NCBI GenBank assembly: GCA_035772405.1
Contig: JAYKKM010000310.1
Span: forward strand, 1,083,001 to 1,147,000
Direction: 5' to 3'
Source of the DNA: Chrysogorgia sp. JL179-B06
Lineage: Eukaryota; Cnidaria; Anthozoa; Scleralcyonacea; Chrysogorgiidae
Length of the DNA: 64,000 nt
Shown here: positions 41,840 through 52,807 of the stretch, piece by piece
Numbering within the stretch: the first letter of the stretch is position 1
Layout of the letters: every line of letters begins with the position of its first letter
Position numbers and translations under genes: made by a program
The notes under the pieces: generated by a model
What the model was told of the DNA's origin: nothing
Seen by the model: the letters and a program-made list of their open reading frames with translations, nothing else
Databases searched by the model: none

Positions 41840-42863
41840 ATGTGTGTGTGTCTGTGTGTGTGTGTGTGTCTGTGTGTGTCTGTGTGTGTGTGTATATATA
41901 TATACCGTAGGCCAACCAAGCGATATTAAAGCGTATGCAGTGACACAATATAGACCGGAGCTATAATGTGTAGCTGGATTCTGAATAAAATGACGTAAAT
42001 TTATCTTTTATACACATCGTAGGTGGAGAGGCTTCGCAGATGAAGGTGGCTACGTTCAATGCTAGACCAGAATGGAATTGGGCGCATAACGCAGAAATCT
42101 ATCAATCACTTTCTAAAAGCGAGAAGGAGCTTTGTAAACGGTAAGAAGACAGCAAATAAAGTATATGTAGTGTTGTGTCAAGATGTGTCTTAAAGCCTGG
42201 TCATACGTGGGTGAGATTGATAAAAAGATTAAAAAAAATTTCATATTATCGACAAGTGACAGTAATAGCAGTGACTCGACTGTCAGTAAATTTTAAAATT
42301 CGAGTCTAGACCCTGAGGCTGTGCTTCGCGCGATTATTAAACTCATGCAACTCTCGTGGTCGTTTGACCGAGCAATGAGAGTTCAGGAAAAACTCTTGCC
42401 TGCTAACTCTTATTGACTCTCGCTCTCGTTTGATCAAGACTCAATACTTAATTTTAGAATATATACCAACTCGTGCACGGATGGAAAAAAATGCATCAGA
42501 TACAAACGCAGTAATTTATCGCCAGTGTTCTACTATTTTACAACTGACAGAAACTGATTCATATTACAATTACGATTCAAACAGACTGAAACAGATATTT
42601 GCTAGTAAACCACTTACTTCTATATAATAAATTAGAAATACGAATCCGCAATGACCCCTCGCTCGCCTCTGAATACATAACATACGTGTTTACTATATTA
42701 CATGAACGTGCATACTCTTCGTAAAAAACGGTTTATGTACTTAGATCAAGCACGATTCGTCGTATATTATTTTGAACGTTATCTCGATCAATATTTCTGA
42801 AAACAGATTTGGAATTAGCGAGTCTAAATACATAACATACGTTCTATAATACTATGCGAATAT

Positions 42864-42870
<7 letters not shown>
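41330..42870. repeat. Dispersed direct duplication (41330-41660 and 42620-42870)
   Basis: Blocks cgaatacgcaat/cgaatccgcaat, cccctcgctcgcc, ctgaaaacaga, gaatt(c/a)gcgagtc and aaatacataac recur in both intervals, partly rearranged. The two copies flank the first recombinase exon at 42023-42140. They may be ends of an old element or a segmental duplication. Confidence 0.5.
41794..41904. repeat. (TA)n(TG)n(TA)n microsatellite
   Basis: About 40 bp of TA, then TG/TC-interrupted TG repeats, then TA again. Confidence 0.95.
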
Positions 42871-42894
<24 letters not shown>

Positions 42895-44776
42895 CACACA
42901 CACACACAGGTTCGGTATCCGTCTCATTCGAGCACTCTGATTGGCTACTGGCTAGCGATCGTCCACCGCTGCGGATTTAAAAACAAAAACGTTTTTTTAG
43001 TATTTCGCATACTCGTCGCTTTTTACTACCTTTTGAGACAATATAGACTAGCGGTAAAAACAAAATAAGATGAATAGTGACAAAGCGATGACAGTGAAAG
43101 CGAATTTTATTATCCCGAAGTTGAACATTTTATAAACGAGAAACAAAACGTCCAGAGAAGTGGCAACAATGTACAAGACAACTTGGACAAAATTCAAAAT
43201 TTCATTGAAGAATAGCCTGAAAATACAAGTCAAGGAGACTTGCTACAGTATAAACGAACAGAAAAATTATGGCTCGGTTCAGAAGCATAACTTTCCAAAG
43301 AGCTTGAATAAAGGATTTAGCTTGTACGGTTCATGAAAAGTTCGGCGAACCTGCAACTGGGCCTGCAACTGAAGTAAATGTCCTCATGTATCAGTTTTTC
43401 ACAACCATAACAAATAAATATGGCAGTATTTTATAGGTCAGTTAACTGGGTAAAAAATCTGAAAAGCCTGATGCTTACAAAACAGCTTCAGTTGTTCACA
43501 GCGTATTTTACTATCCATGGTGTTCTATAAAGATTTCAAACGTCATGTGTCGCTCAACGTCAAAAATTACAAGCAAACGATATCGCAACAACGTGGCTAA
43601 ATCTACAGTACCCACCAGTAAATACAACCATGACAGCAACAGGCTTGTTTACTGGAGCAAAAATTGGCAAGTTTGATCCTGCTTTTGTATGGTCAATGAT
43701 GAATATTAGTCCAGGCCGATTTCCGTTGCTCAAAAAGTTTATCTTTGTCAGTTGAAATGATTTTGTCCTTTGTCAGGTACGCAGTCTTTCCAAATATGGG
43801 CAGCGGAAGTGACGGATAGCGTTCTAGCTTCCTGTTTGTTTTTACACGGCGATTATTTAGAACAAAAAAATTAATATGTTATTTAGCATTTTGGTCAGTC
43901 CGTATAGAAAAATATTTGCTCTTTGCGGCCTCTGGCCATTTTTGAGACCTCGGGCAAATATTTTTCTATACGGACCTCCTAGCCGGTAAATAACATATAC
44001 GTCATTTTCATGAATTTTATTACTTCATTTTTTATTTCATCTTTCATATTAAGATACTGTCAAAAATCTTTATCTAACAGTTTAAATTAAAACTAAAACG
44101 AACCAGTAGAATTATTTATTAGAAGAATTATTGGTGGGACCATGGATAGTAAATAGTCTTTTACTATCCATGGTGGGACCAAGGTCGCACTAGTCGTACC
44201 AGTTCCGCCGGTGAGAAATGGATCCACCGGTACGTGAGATTATCATCCTCGCGGATTACAGTTAAACTCAGATTATCTGAAAGTATTTCTGTGTTTTCTG
44301 CAGATTTGATATGGTAGAGATCGTCGGGAAGTGCAGAAGGAAAGTACCAGTCATCTTGACGCCAGACGTTAAGAAATCCATTTCCCTATTGAATGAGACG
44401 CGGAAGAAAGGGAAGGTGGCACAAGGCAACCCATACGTTTTTGCGGTGAATAATGGATCCTCCACAAATTCTTTACGTGGAAACCAAGTACTCAGTAAAA
44501 TATGTAGAATGGCAGAGATAAAGAGACCGGAACTCATCACATCCACCAAGCTGCGAAAATATGTCGCAACAGTGTCGCAGCTGGTGGATATGAACCAGAC
44601 AGAGCTGAGTTGGTTAGCTAAACATCTGGGCCATAACCTGGATGTCCATAAGGATTTATATCGACTGCAAGAGCATACGCTCGAGATTGCTGTGGTCGGT
44701 AATCTCCTTATGGCTATCGACAATGGCGAGGCTAATAAATTTGCGGGAAAATCATTACGTGAAATTTCCCAAAACG
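42023..44776 (+). CDS. Tyrosine-recombinase-like gene, two exons visible
   Basis: Exon 42023-42140 has a tag acceptor and acg|gtaaga donor. Exon 44304-44776 has a ttttctgcag acceptor and acg|gtaaga donor. They join in phase through one Arg codon (LCKR-FDMVEI). Exon 1 begins just after where the family has the catalytic box A Arg (R-GGEASQM). Exon 2 carries a basic hairpin (KCRRKVPVILTPDVKK), box B-like STKLRKYVATVSQ (Thr for the usual His, Arg kept), LAKHLGHN (His) and HKDLYRL (candidate nucleophile Tyr). The intron is AT-rich and holds MITE-like palindromes. No stops interrupt the joined frame. First and last exons are not found. I infer a Crypton-related recombinase or a host gene derived from one. 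Confidence 0.6.
42859..42908. repeat. (TA)n/(CA)n microsatellite
   Basis: TA run followed by cacacaca, in the intron between the recombinase-like exons. Confidence 0.9.
43875..43998. mobile_element. Small foldback MITE
   Basis: atatgttattta at the left pairs with taaataacatat at the right, and inner arms gtccgtatagaaaaatattt/aaatatttttctatacggac pair perfectly. The centre (ctctttgcggcctctggcca) is GC-rich. No target duplication could be fixed with confidence. Confidence 0.7.
44134..44178. repeat. Palindrome accatggatagtaaa/tttactatccatggt
   Basis: gggaccatggatagtaaa and ttttactatccatggtggg form a near-perfect hairpin. The half-word tactatccatggtg also occurs at 43510-43523, so the unit is dispersed. 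Confidence 0.6.
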
Positions 44777-45295
44777 GTAAGATTTTTGTGTATTGTATAG
44801 TGATGTATATTGTATAGTGATGTATATAGCTCAAAAACTAGAAATCCATTTGTACAATATGCTACAACTTCTTGGTTTATAAGAGGTCGTTTACAAGTCT
44901 TTAGTCTACAGTTTGTATGCTGCATTCTACGAGGCCCATTGGTTCCTGGGCATGAGAATAAGTATATATATAGCAGGTGCATAGGAAACACGGGGGCAAC
45001 AGTAATTGGCGTAAGCTGTAGTGAGCCAGACTTATATTTTATATTATTTATTTATATTTTATATTATTTATCAATGGCGAATCGAAAATTCAAAACATTA
45101 CACACCTTCAAATTTTCCCAAATCTCTCTGTTAAGTATTTCAAAATGTGTCTATTAGATTTCGGAGCTTGCAAATACACAACACAGTGTACAATTATTTA
45201 AATTACATTAAAATTTATAGCGAGTCAAGTCAAAAATGAACTGAAGGTAATGGCTATTCGTACGGTAGCCGTACGACGCTATAGTCTCTTAGAAT

Positions 45296-45345
45296 TCAAC
45301 GAAATCCTAAACCTAATCCTAACCAAATTGCTAACCCTAACCAAA
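45296..45345. repeat. Degenerate telomere-like run
   Basis: aaatcctaaacctaatcctaacc and ctaaccctaaccaaa words, similar in character to the runs inside the MITEs at 4497 and 24004 and to 61912-61952. Confidence 0.6.
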
Positions 45346-45716
45346 AAAAACTATGCAGAAAAGGCAAATTAATTGCTCAACACAGACCGGTGAGAAAATC
45401 ACAATGTACATCATTATAATAGTCCTTTTACCTTTTACTTGTGTCTGTCTTTGATTATTACGTATAAAACTTGATTTACGAACTTGACATCTTCCGACGA
45501 CGATATATTGCATTTTCACTGCCTTTTCACAATCTTTTTGAACACAAATCTTCATTAATTCAATGCAGATATTTACCATATCTAGTCACCAGGGTCAAAT
45601 TTTCCGATGGCACGCATGAGGACGGTTGATGCATATATATAAATATACCTATAAACCCGATGCGAAATCAGGAACACTTGGATCTCGCGTGATAAGGGAC
45701 TAAACGCCGGTCGATA

Positions 45717-45775
45717 TTAGCACCCTCGCCCTCAGGCCTTCGGCCTTCGGCCGGCGCTTCGCGCCGGGCGAGGGG
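45717..45775. repeat. GC-rich palindrome
   Basis: ccctcgcc ... gggcgaggg pair around tandem ggccttcgg and a gcgcttcgcgc centre. It is sharply GC-rich against its surroundings and resembles the tip of a strong hairpin. Function unknown. Confidence 0.55.
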
Positions 45776-46329
45776 ATAATACATAAAAAGTAACTTAACC
45801 ATTTCTGATTTAGTATTGGGTATGCATGGTTTGTTTGTGTGAAGCCTGTTTTTCTGTAACTAGGGAAAAATAGACATATTTCCATTGCCAATTCCAAAGC
45901 ATCAAATAGCATACCTAAAATACTGTATCAAGGTTACTATGTTACAGGAAATACTAGAAGTAATAAGACTATAGATATCCCATTGTAGATATTGAGCCGT
46001 CACAATAAACAACGTTGTTTAGCCCTGATAATTACATGTTGTTGCAGGATTGTTCATCAACAACCCTGTAAAAGCGTGTGAATTTTTCACGTTTGTACCT
46101 CAACAGACAAGTGGCAGACAAGTGGTGTATAATCAGACGACTTACAGTCATGCACTGCTTTTTATTCCACCTTATAATATAGCGTCAAATGCCGAAATAA
46201 GCAAGCGATTCGACCGAGTGTATTTCCATCTCATCGAAAGGTATCGCATTAAAACACTTAGCTTCATTACACCAGTTGTGTCAATATAGTCACTATAATT
46301 GTATTTTCTCGATCTTTTCCACAAAAGAT

Positions 46330-48620
46330 ATAGGAATGACTGAGTCAGCCTTGTGTTGTTCAGTTGGTTCCCAAGTGAACTTCGAAGACAACGTCGTGGA
46401 TCGGGAGTTTGCTACACCAAGACTTCCTTCTAATAAAGGTTATTATTTGCAAATATAGTTACGAAGCGTCATTAGTAGGTACTAATTTGTATTTTCATAT
46501 ACTTTCTGATTCTTTTCACGACTATATAGAAACAGGAACAATGACTGATCCTGCTAAAGAATGCGTTAGTGTCATCATTGGCACTCTTTTTGCTAGTTAG
46601 ATAAGCGAGTTTCAGTTCTTAAAGCCTGGTTCACACAAGGCTTAAATGTTGTTTTGGCATTCGTCTGGAAGATGAGGAGTATGCCTCTTACACAGCTGGT
46701 AAAAATACTAAGATACCGCCGGTTCAAGAATATGCTGGTGGAGCATCTTAACGGAAAGCAAGACCCACCGAGATGCCGTTCAATATGAAGCCCCTGAAAG
46801 AGCGAGAAACTATGGTGCAAGCAATTATTAAAGTTGGCCTACATCAACGCGTACAGAGATCATGACAACCACGATGTGAACGAATACAAACTTGCTGGTA
46901 AATATTTTGTATTTGATCGCCTTGAAGTCATTGATCTTTTGTGGCCTTTAGTTCTTGTGATGCTTCGTGGTCAGATGTTGTCATGTCTTGGATGGAAGAT
47001 TGCTGCTTGGATCCCTCAAGTTAAAGATCAAATGAATTTGTTTGCTGCCCAAGTTACAAACGAGAAGCTTCTGCAGACATTTCTAGACGCAAGTACAAGA
47101 GCACCGACTTGGTGGAAGGGTGGTTGGTAACAAGTGAAGAGCAGGGCAGACGAATAGAATGGAAGATGAGAGAACTGAAAGATTGTCGACAGGATCTCAA
47201 GAAACTGGCAACAGAAATGGTCACTGCACTTACAGAAAGAAGTGAAGCTGCAATACCCGAGCTTCTCTGCACCTTGCAGAAGTGCCTCGATTTTGGCGTC
47301 TTGTTCTCCACACTTTGTGGTAAATGGACGTCAGATGGAGCACTTCCCGCGAAAAAGTCTTTGTTGATGCGCGTTGGCCAAGTCGAGTTTGTACGATGCA
47401 TTTCATCTGTTTCCAAGCTTCCTCGTGTCGCCGAAATGGTTGAGAAAGAGAATCTAGAGCTTGACGAGTCTTCTGACGTCATCTTTTGGAAAGTGAAGGC
47501 ATTCCTGATCGAAGTTATTAGGAAGAGTTTTTCTCCAAATGTTAAAAAAAACGTGCGGAGAGAAACTGGTGTCAGTCCCTATCCTGAGAGGTGAAGTCAT
47601 CACCAAGTTCAAAGTCGAGGAGGGATTTGATCTTCTTGACAAATTTCGGGTGACTTTTATCCAATGCTTCGTCGTCCGTTTACGTGTTACAGGAAAAGAA
47701 AGTGATCCAGATGTTGTACACGAACCCCACCTTCTACAAAGCAGTTGGTAGAGAATTTTGCATTATTTATGACATAGCTGGGACGAAAGCAATTGCTGAA
47801 TCCTTCTATTGAGTGATGGAGGAAGGATGGAGGACAGAGTCAAGAGGTATTGACAATGCGTACAAAGTTGGATTGGTGCTTTCCTCCAGTCATTGAATGT
47901 GAGAAAGCCCTGTCAGGAATGGCTAAGGTCTACATTGAAGGAGATAAGTCTTTAGGACTCAAAAGGTACTTTGTTCCTATCTACAGGGAGAAATCAATTG
48001 TGATCGAAAGACTGATGAAAAACTACAGCAGGATAATTCCCTTATAATTTTGACACTGCCCATATTGACTTGTAAATATCTACGTCCTGATTTTTTACGT
48101 TGTGAATCGGGAGTTTGCTACACCTCTCTGCAAATGCAAAAGCAGCAGATACTCCAAGACTTCCTCCTCATAAAGGTTATTATTTACAAATATAGTTGCG
48201 AAGCATATTAGTAGGTACTAATTTGTATTTTCATATACTTTGTCCTTTTAACGACTATATAGAAACAGAAACAGTGACTGATCCTGCTAAAGAATGCATT
48301 AGTATCATCATTGGCACTGAGGTCGATTTTGTCAGTCAGTCAGATCAGTGAGTTGCAGTTCTTAAAGCCTGGTTCACATGTGTGAACCAGGCTTAAATGT
48401 TAAGCATGTTCAAAACTGATACGCAGTTTTGGAACACTAAATTTTTAATACGAAACGGTAGTAGTAATACTAAATCGTATTTTCATATTCTTAATGTTGC
48501 TTTTCACGACTAGACACAGGCACAAGAACTGAACCAGCTACATAAGTCGTTTGTGTCAACATTGGCACTCAGGCGGATTTTGGCTGGCAGATCAGTGAGT
48601 TGCAGTACTTAAATACTAAG
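46330..48620 (+). pseudogene. Multi-copy transposon-associated gene with duplicated exons
   Basis: Exon-like pieces: DIGMTESALCCSVGSQVNFE (about 46335), then TDPAKECVSVIIGT (46395-46640 block). Larger frames follow at 46834-47130 (YKLAGKYFVFDRLEVIDLLW), 47109-47594 (WKMRELKDCRQDLKKLATEM; TLQKCLDFGVLFSTLCGKW), 47539-47751 and 47850-48047 (LDWCFPPVIECEKALSGMAK; GDKSLGLKRYFVPIY). The 46395-46640 block is duplicated at 48105-48375 and more weakly at 48440-48620, each with a short exon preceded by actatatag or similar. Stops and frameshifts separate the large pieces. I know this arrangement only as an uncharacterised multi-copy family. Confidence 0.45.
48366..48402. repeat. Perfect palindrome with TTAA ends
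   Basis: ttaaagcctggttcaca and tgtgaaccaggcttaa surround a two-base centre. A near copy is at 46619-46646 (ttaaagcctggttcacacaaggcttaa), and half of the unit starts at 42191. It looks like the collapsed termini of a TTAA-targeting MITE. Confidence 0.7.
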
Positions 48621-48721
48621 TGTTTGTATAGACTTAATTTATTCATGAATGGCAGCTGCTGATTGTTTTATATGCATATTTACAAATTAAAGGAAACCGA
48701 CATTTTCCCCAAAACAGTATT

Positions 48722-48757
<36 letters not shown>
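48722..48757. repeat. (TA)n microsatellite
   Basis: Uninterrupted TA run. Confidence 0.95.
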
Positions 48758-48759
<2 letters not shown>

Positions 48760-48973
48760 TACACTACCATATTAACCATACATTCATACGCTATGATAAA
48801 TTCATAATCTGTCTGTTATATTCAATGGTATTATAAATTCGGTCCTGTCATTCACAGTGGAAACAAGACCTGCACAACACCCTTGCATGCCAACAACAAC
48901 CCAAAGGAGCAAACTTCTAGTCATTCTCCTACAGCACCAATTGATAAAGAAAGATGCCAATATGCACACCACC

Positions 48974-49135
48974 GGTGTTTGGGTTAGTTGTGAAGCATGC
49001 AAACAATGGTTTCACTGCCGCTGTCTTTCAATTGCTGTAAATACAGCCAAAAATGAACAATTCAAATTTGTATGCACACAAACTAGTTTGGGTTCCTGTG
49101 GTTGTAAAATTGAATATTGCTATTTAATGCCTTAA
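48974..49135 (+). pseudogene. PHD-finger-like fragment
   Basis: Encodes GVWVSCEACKQWFHCRCLSI followed by NEQFKFVC. The W-x-x-C-x-x-C-x-x-WFHxxC...FxC spacing matches the second half of a PHD finger. The first Cys pair is not seen upstream in frame. PHD fingers occur in chromatin proteins and in some transposon-encoded proteins; the neighbourhood favours the latter. Confidence 0.45.
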
Positions 49136-50750
49136 ATCACTCAGAATGTCGTCTTTATGTGGTAAGTAACAATTTCAGTCTTATATATATCATTTCCATT
49201 GGTAAATGCCTTTACCAGTTGAGCAAATAAGCTATTTTTCGACATTTCTCTAAAATGCTATTACCCGGTCCTACTCTTCCATTTGCTATTTCGAAGATGG
49301 CGGCGTCCAGGCACATCAACAGAAGCTGTAAGTATTCATCCTTAAATATTCAATTGTATTAAGAATTTTTATAGTTTTATGTACATAAAGCTAATTTTTA
49401 TAGTTTAGGATAACTTTTAGGTGCCTTTACTATTTGTTTTGCCGTTTTTGAGCCAAAAATACTGATGTGACTTTAACGATTGTTCAAAATTTCAGAAATA
49501 ATGGCATTATCGTGGAGTCGATGTATCTTCTCATAATAAAGAGAACTGTATATTGTGTGGCGATGGTGGCCAACTTCATAAAGTCACTACTTTCGCCACT
49601 GATGAGAAACTCCGCCACATGATAACAGAACTTCAGGACACCATGCTCTTACCTAAAATTTCTGGGGTTTACCTTGTGGCAGTTGAAGCGAAATATCATT
49701 TCAAATGCATGACAGATCTGCGAAAGAGCTACAGAGGTAACATATCGAGAAAACGACAAGAATCCTATGAAAAAGAAGATGAGAAAATAAAGGAGTCCCG
49801 TGCCTTTATTGAGTTGATTGAATATATTGAGAAGTCTGTTGACAGTGACAAATTGGTCTTTCTGCTTTCTGAGTTGTATTCACTATATGTAAGTCGACTT
49901 GAAACCTTAGGCGTTCACAAACAAGTAAATAAAACTAGACTTAAAATCTTTTATTTATTGGAAAACTTCCCAGAAGCTCAAGAGCAAATTGATGGGGAAA
50001 ATGTTGTCCTAATATTCAAGAAAGCGATTCAGGACATGCTCAAAGAAGCAGTTCAGCAGCAAAGAGACTTCTCAGATAATGTTATGATTTTATCTAAGGC
50101 TTCAGCAATTGTATGCAAAGACATGTTTGGCCATAAAGGCTTCACGTTTTCTGGAAGTTTTGCGGGAGACTGACAAGAAAGGTCCGTCTCTGCTGGTCTG
50201 AAATCATTGGTATCAATGATATTAAATGGGGTGAATATTCAGAACACTGAGGCACAAGAATCCCAACCATGTTTAACAGTGTGCCAAACCATTCTTTTCA
50301 ATGCCAAGGAACGCACAATGGCTAAGTCGAAAACCGGTCAGACACAGCATACCAAACCACGCGAACCAACGCAACGACGAGGAGTAAGACACTCATAACC
50401 AAGCTGTATCAGATGGGAATTTAGGTATCTTACCAAAGGATCATGGAGTTTGAGGACGTGCTTGCTACTTCAATTAGTGAGCGCTTTGAAATGGACGGTT
50501 GTGTGGCACTTGCTTGTTTGAGAAGGAGAGTTTTTACTTCTCGGAGCTCTTGTTAACTTGGCTCGACGACAGCAACCTCGTCGTTCCATGGCACTGGCAT
50601 TAGCGTGTTTCAGTTACCAACAAAGAATAATCCTGACAAGGAAAGGCCCCCAGTAACTTTACCTCTACAGGGAACAGGGCATTCTCTCCCAGAAGATTAT
50701 GCTACTGTTCACCCTGTGGAGTTAAACACTAATAAGGCAGCTGTCCCAGT

Positions 50751-51451
50751 CATGGGCGTACGAGACGGGAGGCTGGGGGGGGGGGGCTGCAGCTCCCCCA
50801 GTTGTCCGAAGAATTAGCTATTCGGGCAAAAATGGTCTTGTTATTCGGGCAAAAAGGTCCTGTATTAAATTATTCTAATATTTGAATGCAACTTAATGAC
50901 ATTATAACGGATTGTCATTGAGGGAAATCTGGGATTTCATTGTCGTTCATTTAGCAATGGTTAAATTAAAAGTGGCATATAGCCAGGCCTTGGTTCTGGC
51001 GTTGTCTAAACGTAATCTTGTACATTTGGTTTTGTGGCTAATTGCATTTCCTTCCTTCTCTTCTGCCGTTGTGCAACGCATTCTCTATGCATTTCAGGAA
51101 AGATATCCACGCGGTCTAAATTTGGAAAATCTGTGTTACTTTAACGGTAATTAAATACTTCGAATCCCGCACACTGTTGCTGCTGCAAAAACGAGAAAAG
51201 TGCCCTCAAATTGCAGGAAATACACTTTCAGGGAATCAAAAATTCAAACATTTTCTCAGGGGAGCATCCCCCGGACCCCCTAAAGTACATGTTTCCAATG
51301 CATGTTCATATACATTCATGAAAAACGTGCATGTGTAATAATCCTTAGGCTAAACTATGGCAATTTGTGTTCTTCAGTAATATTGACGTCATCATTTATT
51401 CGGGCAAGTTATGCTCAGCCCTCTCTACAAAATTTTGCCCGTACGCCTATG
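50751..51451. mobile_element. hAT-like non-autonomous element
   Basis: Inverted ends CATGGGCGTACGAG (left) and CCCGTACGCCTATG (right). Flanks are gtcccagt (50743-50750) and gtcccagc (51452-51459), an 8-bp duplication with one change. It begins with a G-rich tract (twelve G near 50776) and carries repeated ttattcgggcaaa/tattcgggcaag words. The 8-bp target size fits hAT. No transposase inside. Confidence 0.7.
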
Positions 51452-51458
51452 GTCCCAG

Positions 51459-52807
51459 CACGGGCTTTAGGACAGGCTCGATGCGAGTATTAAAAAGTTG
51501 TTTCAACATGCGATTGTTAACATAATCCATTTATTTGTCGCACCTTAATGTTCAATAAACTTGCTTAACTATAATACAAGAGTTCAGAGTACGATACCTT
51601 GAAATCCTCCACAATTTGACTTGCAAATCTTCGTGTAAAGTATTTGAGTTTGAACCGCCATGTTTACTTGACCCAATCCTTCCAACTGCCGCGCGGCTTA
51701 ATATTATGACGTAACACGCCCTGGATAATCCTAAAATTAGGAGGGTAGGATCTCTTGGATTTTTCATCGTCAAGAGCGAGATGAAATGACACTACCATAT
51801 ATGGTACAAACGTGTCCCCAACTTCCATATATGGAAACTACCTGTCCCCGAGCCCAGTCGCAGACGTTCTAACTCTCGAGTGAATTTGGCGGGTTAATTT
51901 GAAACTGTAAACAGCAGCTGTACAGTGGAAAACGCTTTCAAGATCTGATGGATGGTGTCAATAGTGGACTTAATACTGAAATATATATTAATAAGGAAAA
52001 TTTAAGTGTGTAAGTTAAAATGAATTTTAAAAAGACTGTCAATAGTATTTTCCAAAGATGGTACAACAATCTAATGTATGGCACATGAATAAAGTTGCTG
52101 TCTATCGAATATAATTTGTTTCATTGTTCTTTTACTTATTTGTAGTGATGCTGATATAACTCGCAAATGCATTAACTTCAACAACAACAGTGATGGCTTA
52201 TCGCTAAATACTGCGTATGCTGTCTACGTACGAACATGCGGCATATACAAACGAACACCATTGTCAAACATTCTTTTTGCGAGACTTCTGCATGATCTGT
52301 TTCCTTGCATTCAAAGCAAAAACCCTGAAACAATTCGAAAAAGCGTACGAAAATATAGATTCCAGGCTTCGGACGAGCAAATTTTTAAAATTCTGACGTC
52401 AGAAGGTTCATCTCACTCTTGACGATTTAAACAGATCACATGGTATGTAATCGAGATAGCTGATTGGTTTATGTCGGTACCACGCCCACTTTGATCCTAC
52501 CCTCCTAATTTTAGGATCATTCAGAGCGTGTTACGTCATTAAATGTTCGAAGGAGTGGGTCTAGTTAAGCCGCGCGGCAGTTGGAAGGATTGGGTCAAGT
52601 AAACATGGCGGTTCAAACTCAAATACTTTACACGAAGATTTGCAAGTCAAATTGTGGAGGATTTCAAGGTATCGTACTCTAAACTCTTGTATTATAGTTA
52701 AGCAAGTTTATTGAACATTAAGGCGCGACAAATAAATGGATTATGTTAACAATCGCATGTTGAAACAACTTTTTAATACTCGCATCGAGCCTGTCCTAAA
52801 GCCTGTG
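51459..52807. mobile_element. Long-inverted-repeat (foldback) element
   Basis: Arms of about 300 bp: 51459-51750 is the reverse complement of about 52493-52807 with few differences (outer ends CACGGGCTTTAGGACAGG and CCTGTCCTAAAGCCTGTG). gtcccag flanks it at 51452-51458 and 52808-52814. Each arm contains an outward-facing ATG with 21 open codons (MAVQTQILYTKICKSNCGGF) ending at a possible donor (caag|gtatcg). The 740-bp centre holds the frame at 52142-52422. No known transposase is seen. Confidence 0.75.
52142..52422 (+). CDS. Unrecognised exon inside the foldback element
   Basis: After an acceptor-like ttttacttatttgtag the frame is open for about 93 codons to a TGA at 52420-52422 without a start codon. 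Residues include SLNTAYAVYVRTCGIYKRTP, LSNILFARLLHDLFPCIQSK and ETIRKSVRKYRFQ. The spacing Y-x2-Y-x3-C...PLS...F-x2-LL-x2-LFPxI loosely resembles winged-helix DNA-binding domains of the RFX type. This is a weak resemblance and no strong family call is possible. Confidence 0.35.

Noticed and set aside
41661..41966. Frames rich in IYIYIY and VCVCVC
   Set aside because: Translations of a TA/TG microsatellite.
44268..44834. Minus-strand frame of 188 codons
   Set aside because: It is antisense to the recombinase-like exon, which has splice sites and catalytic-type motifs.
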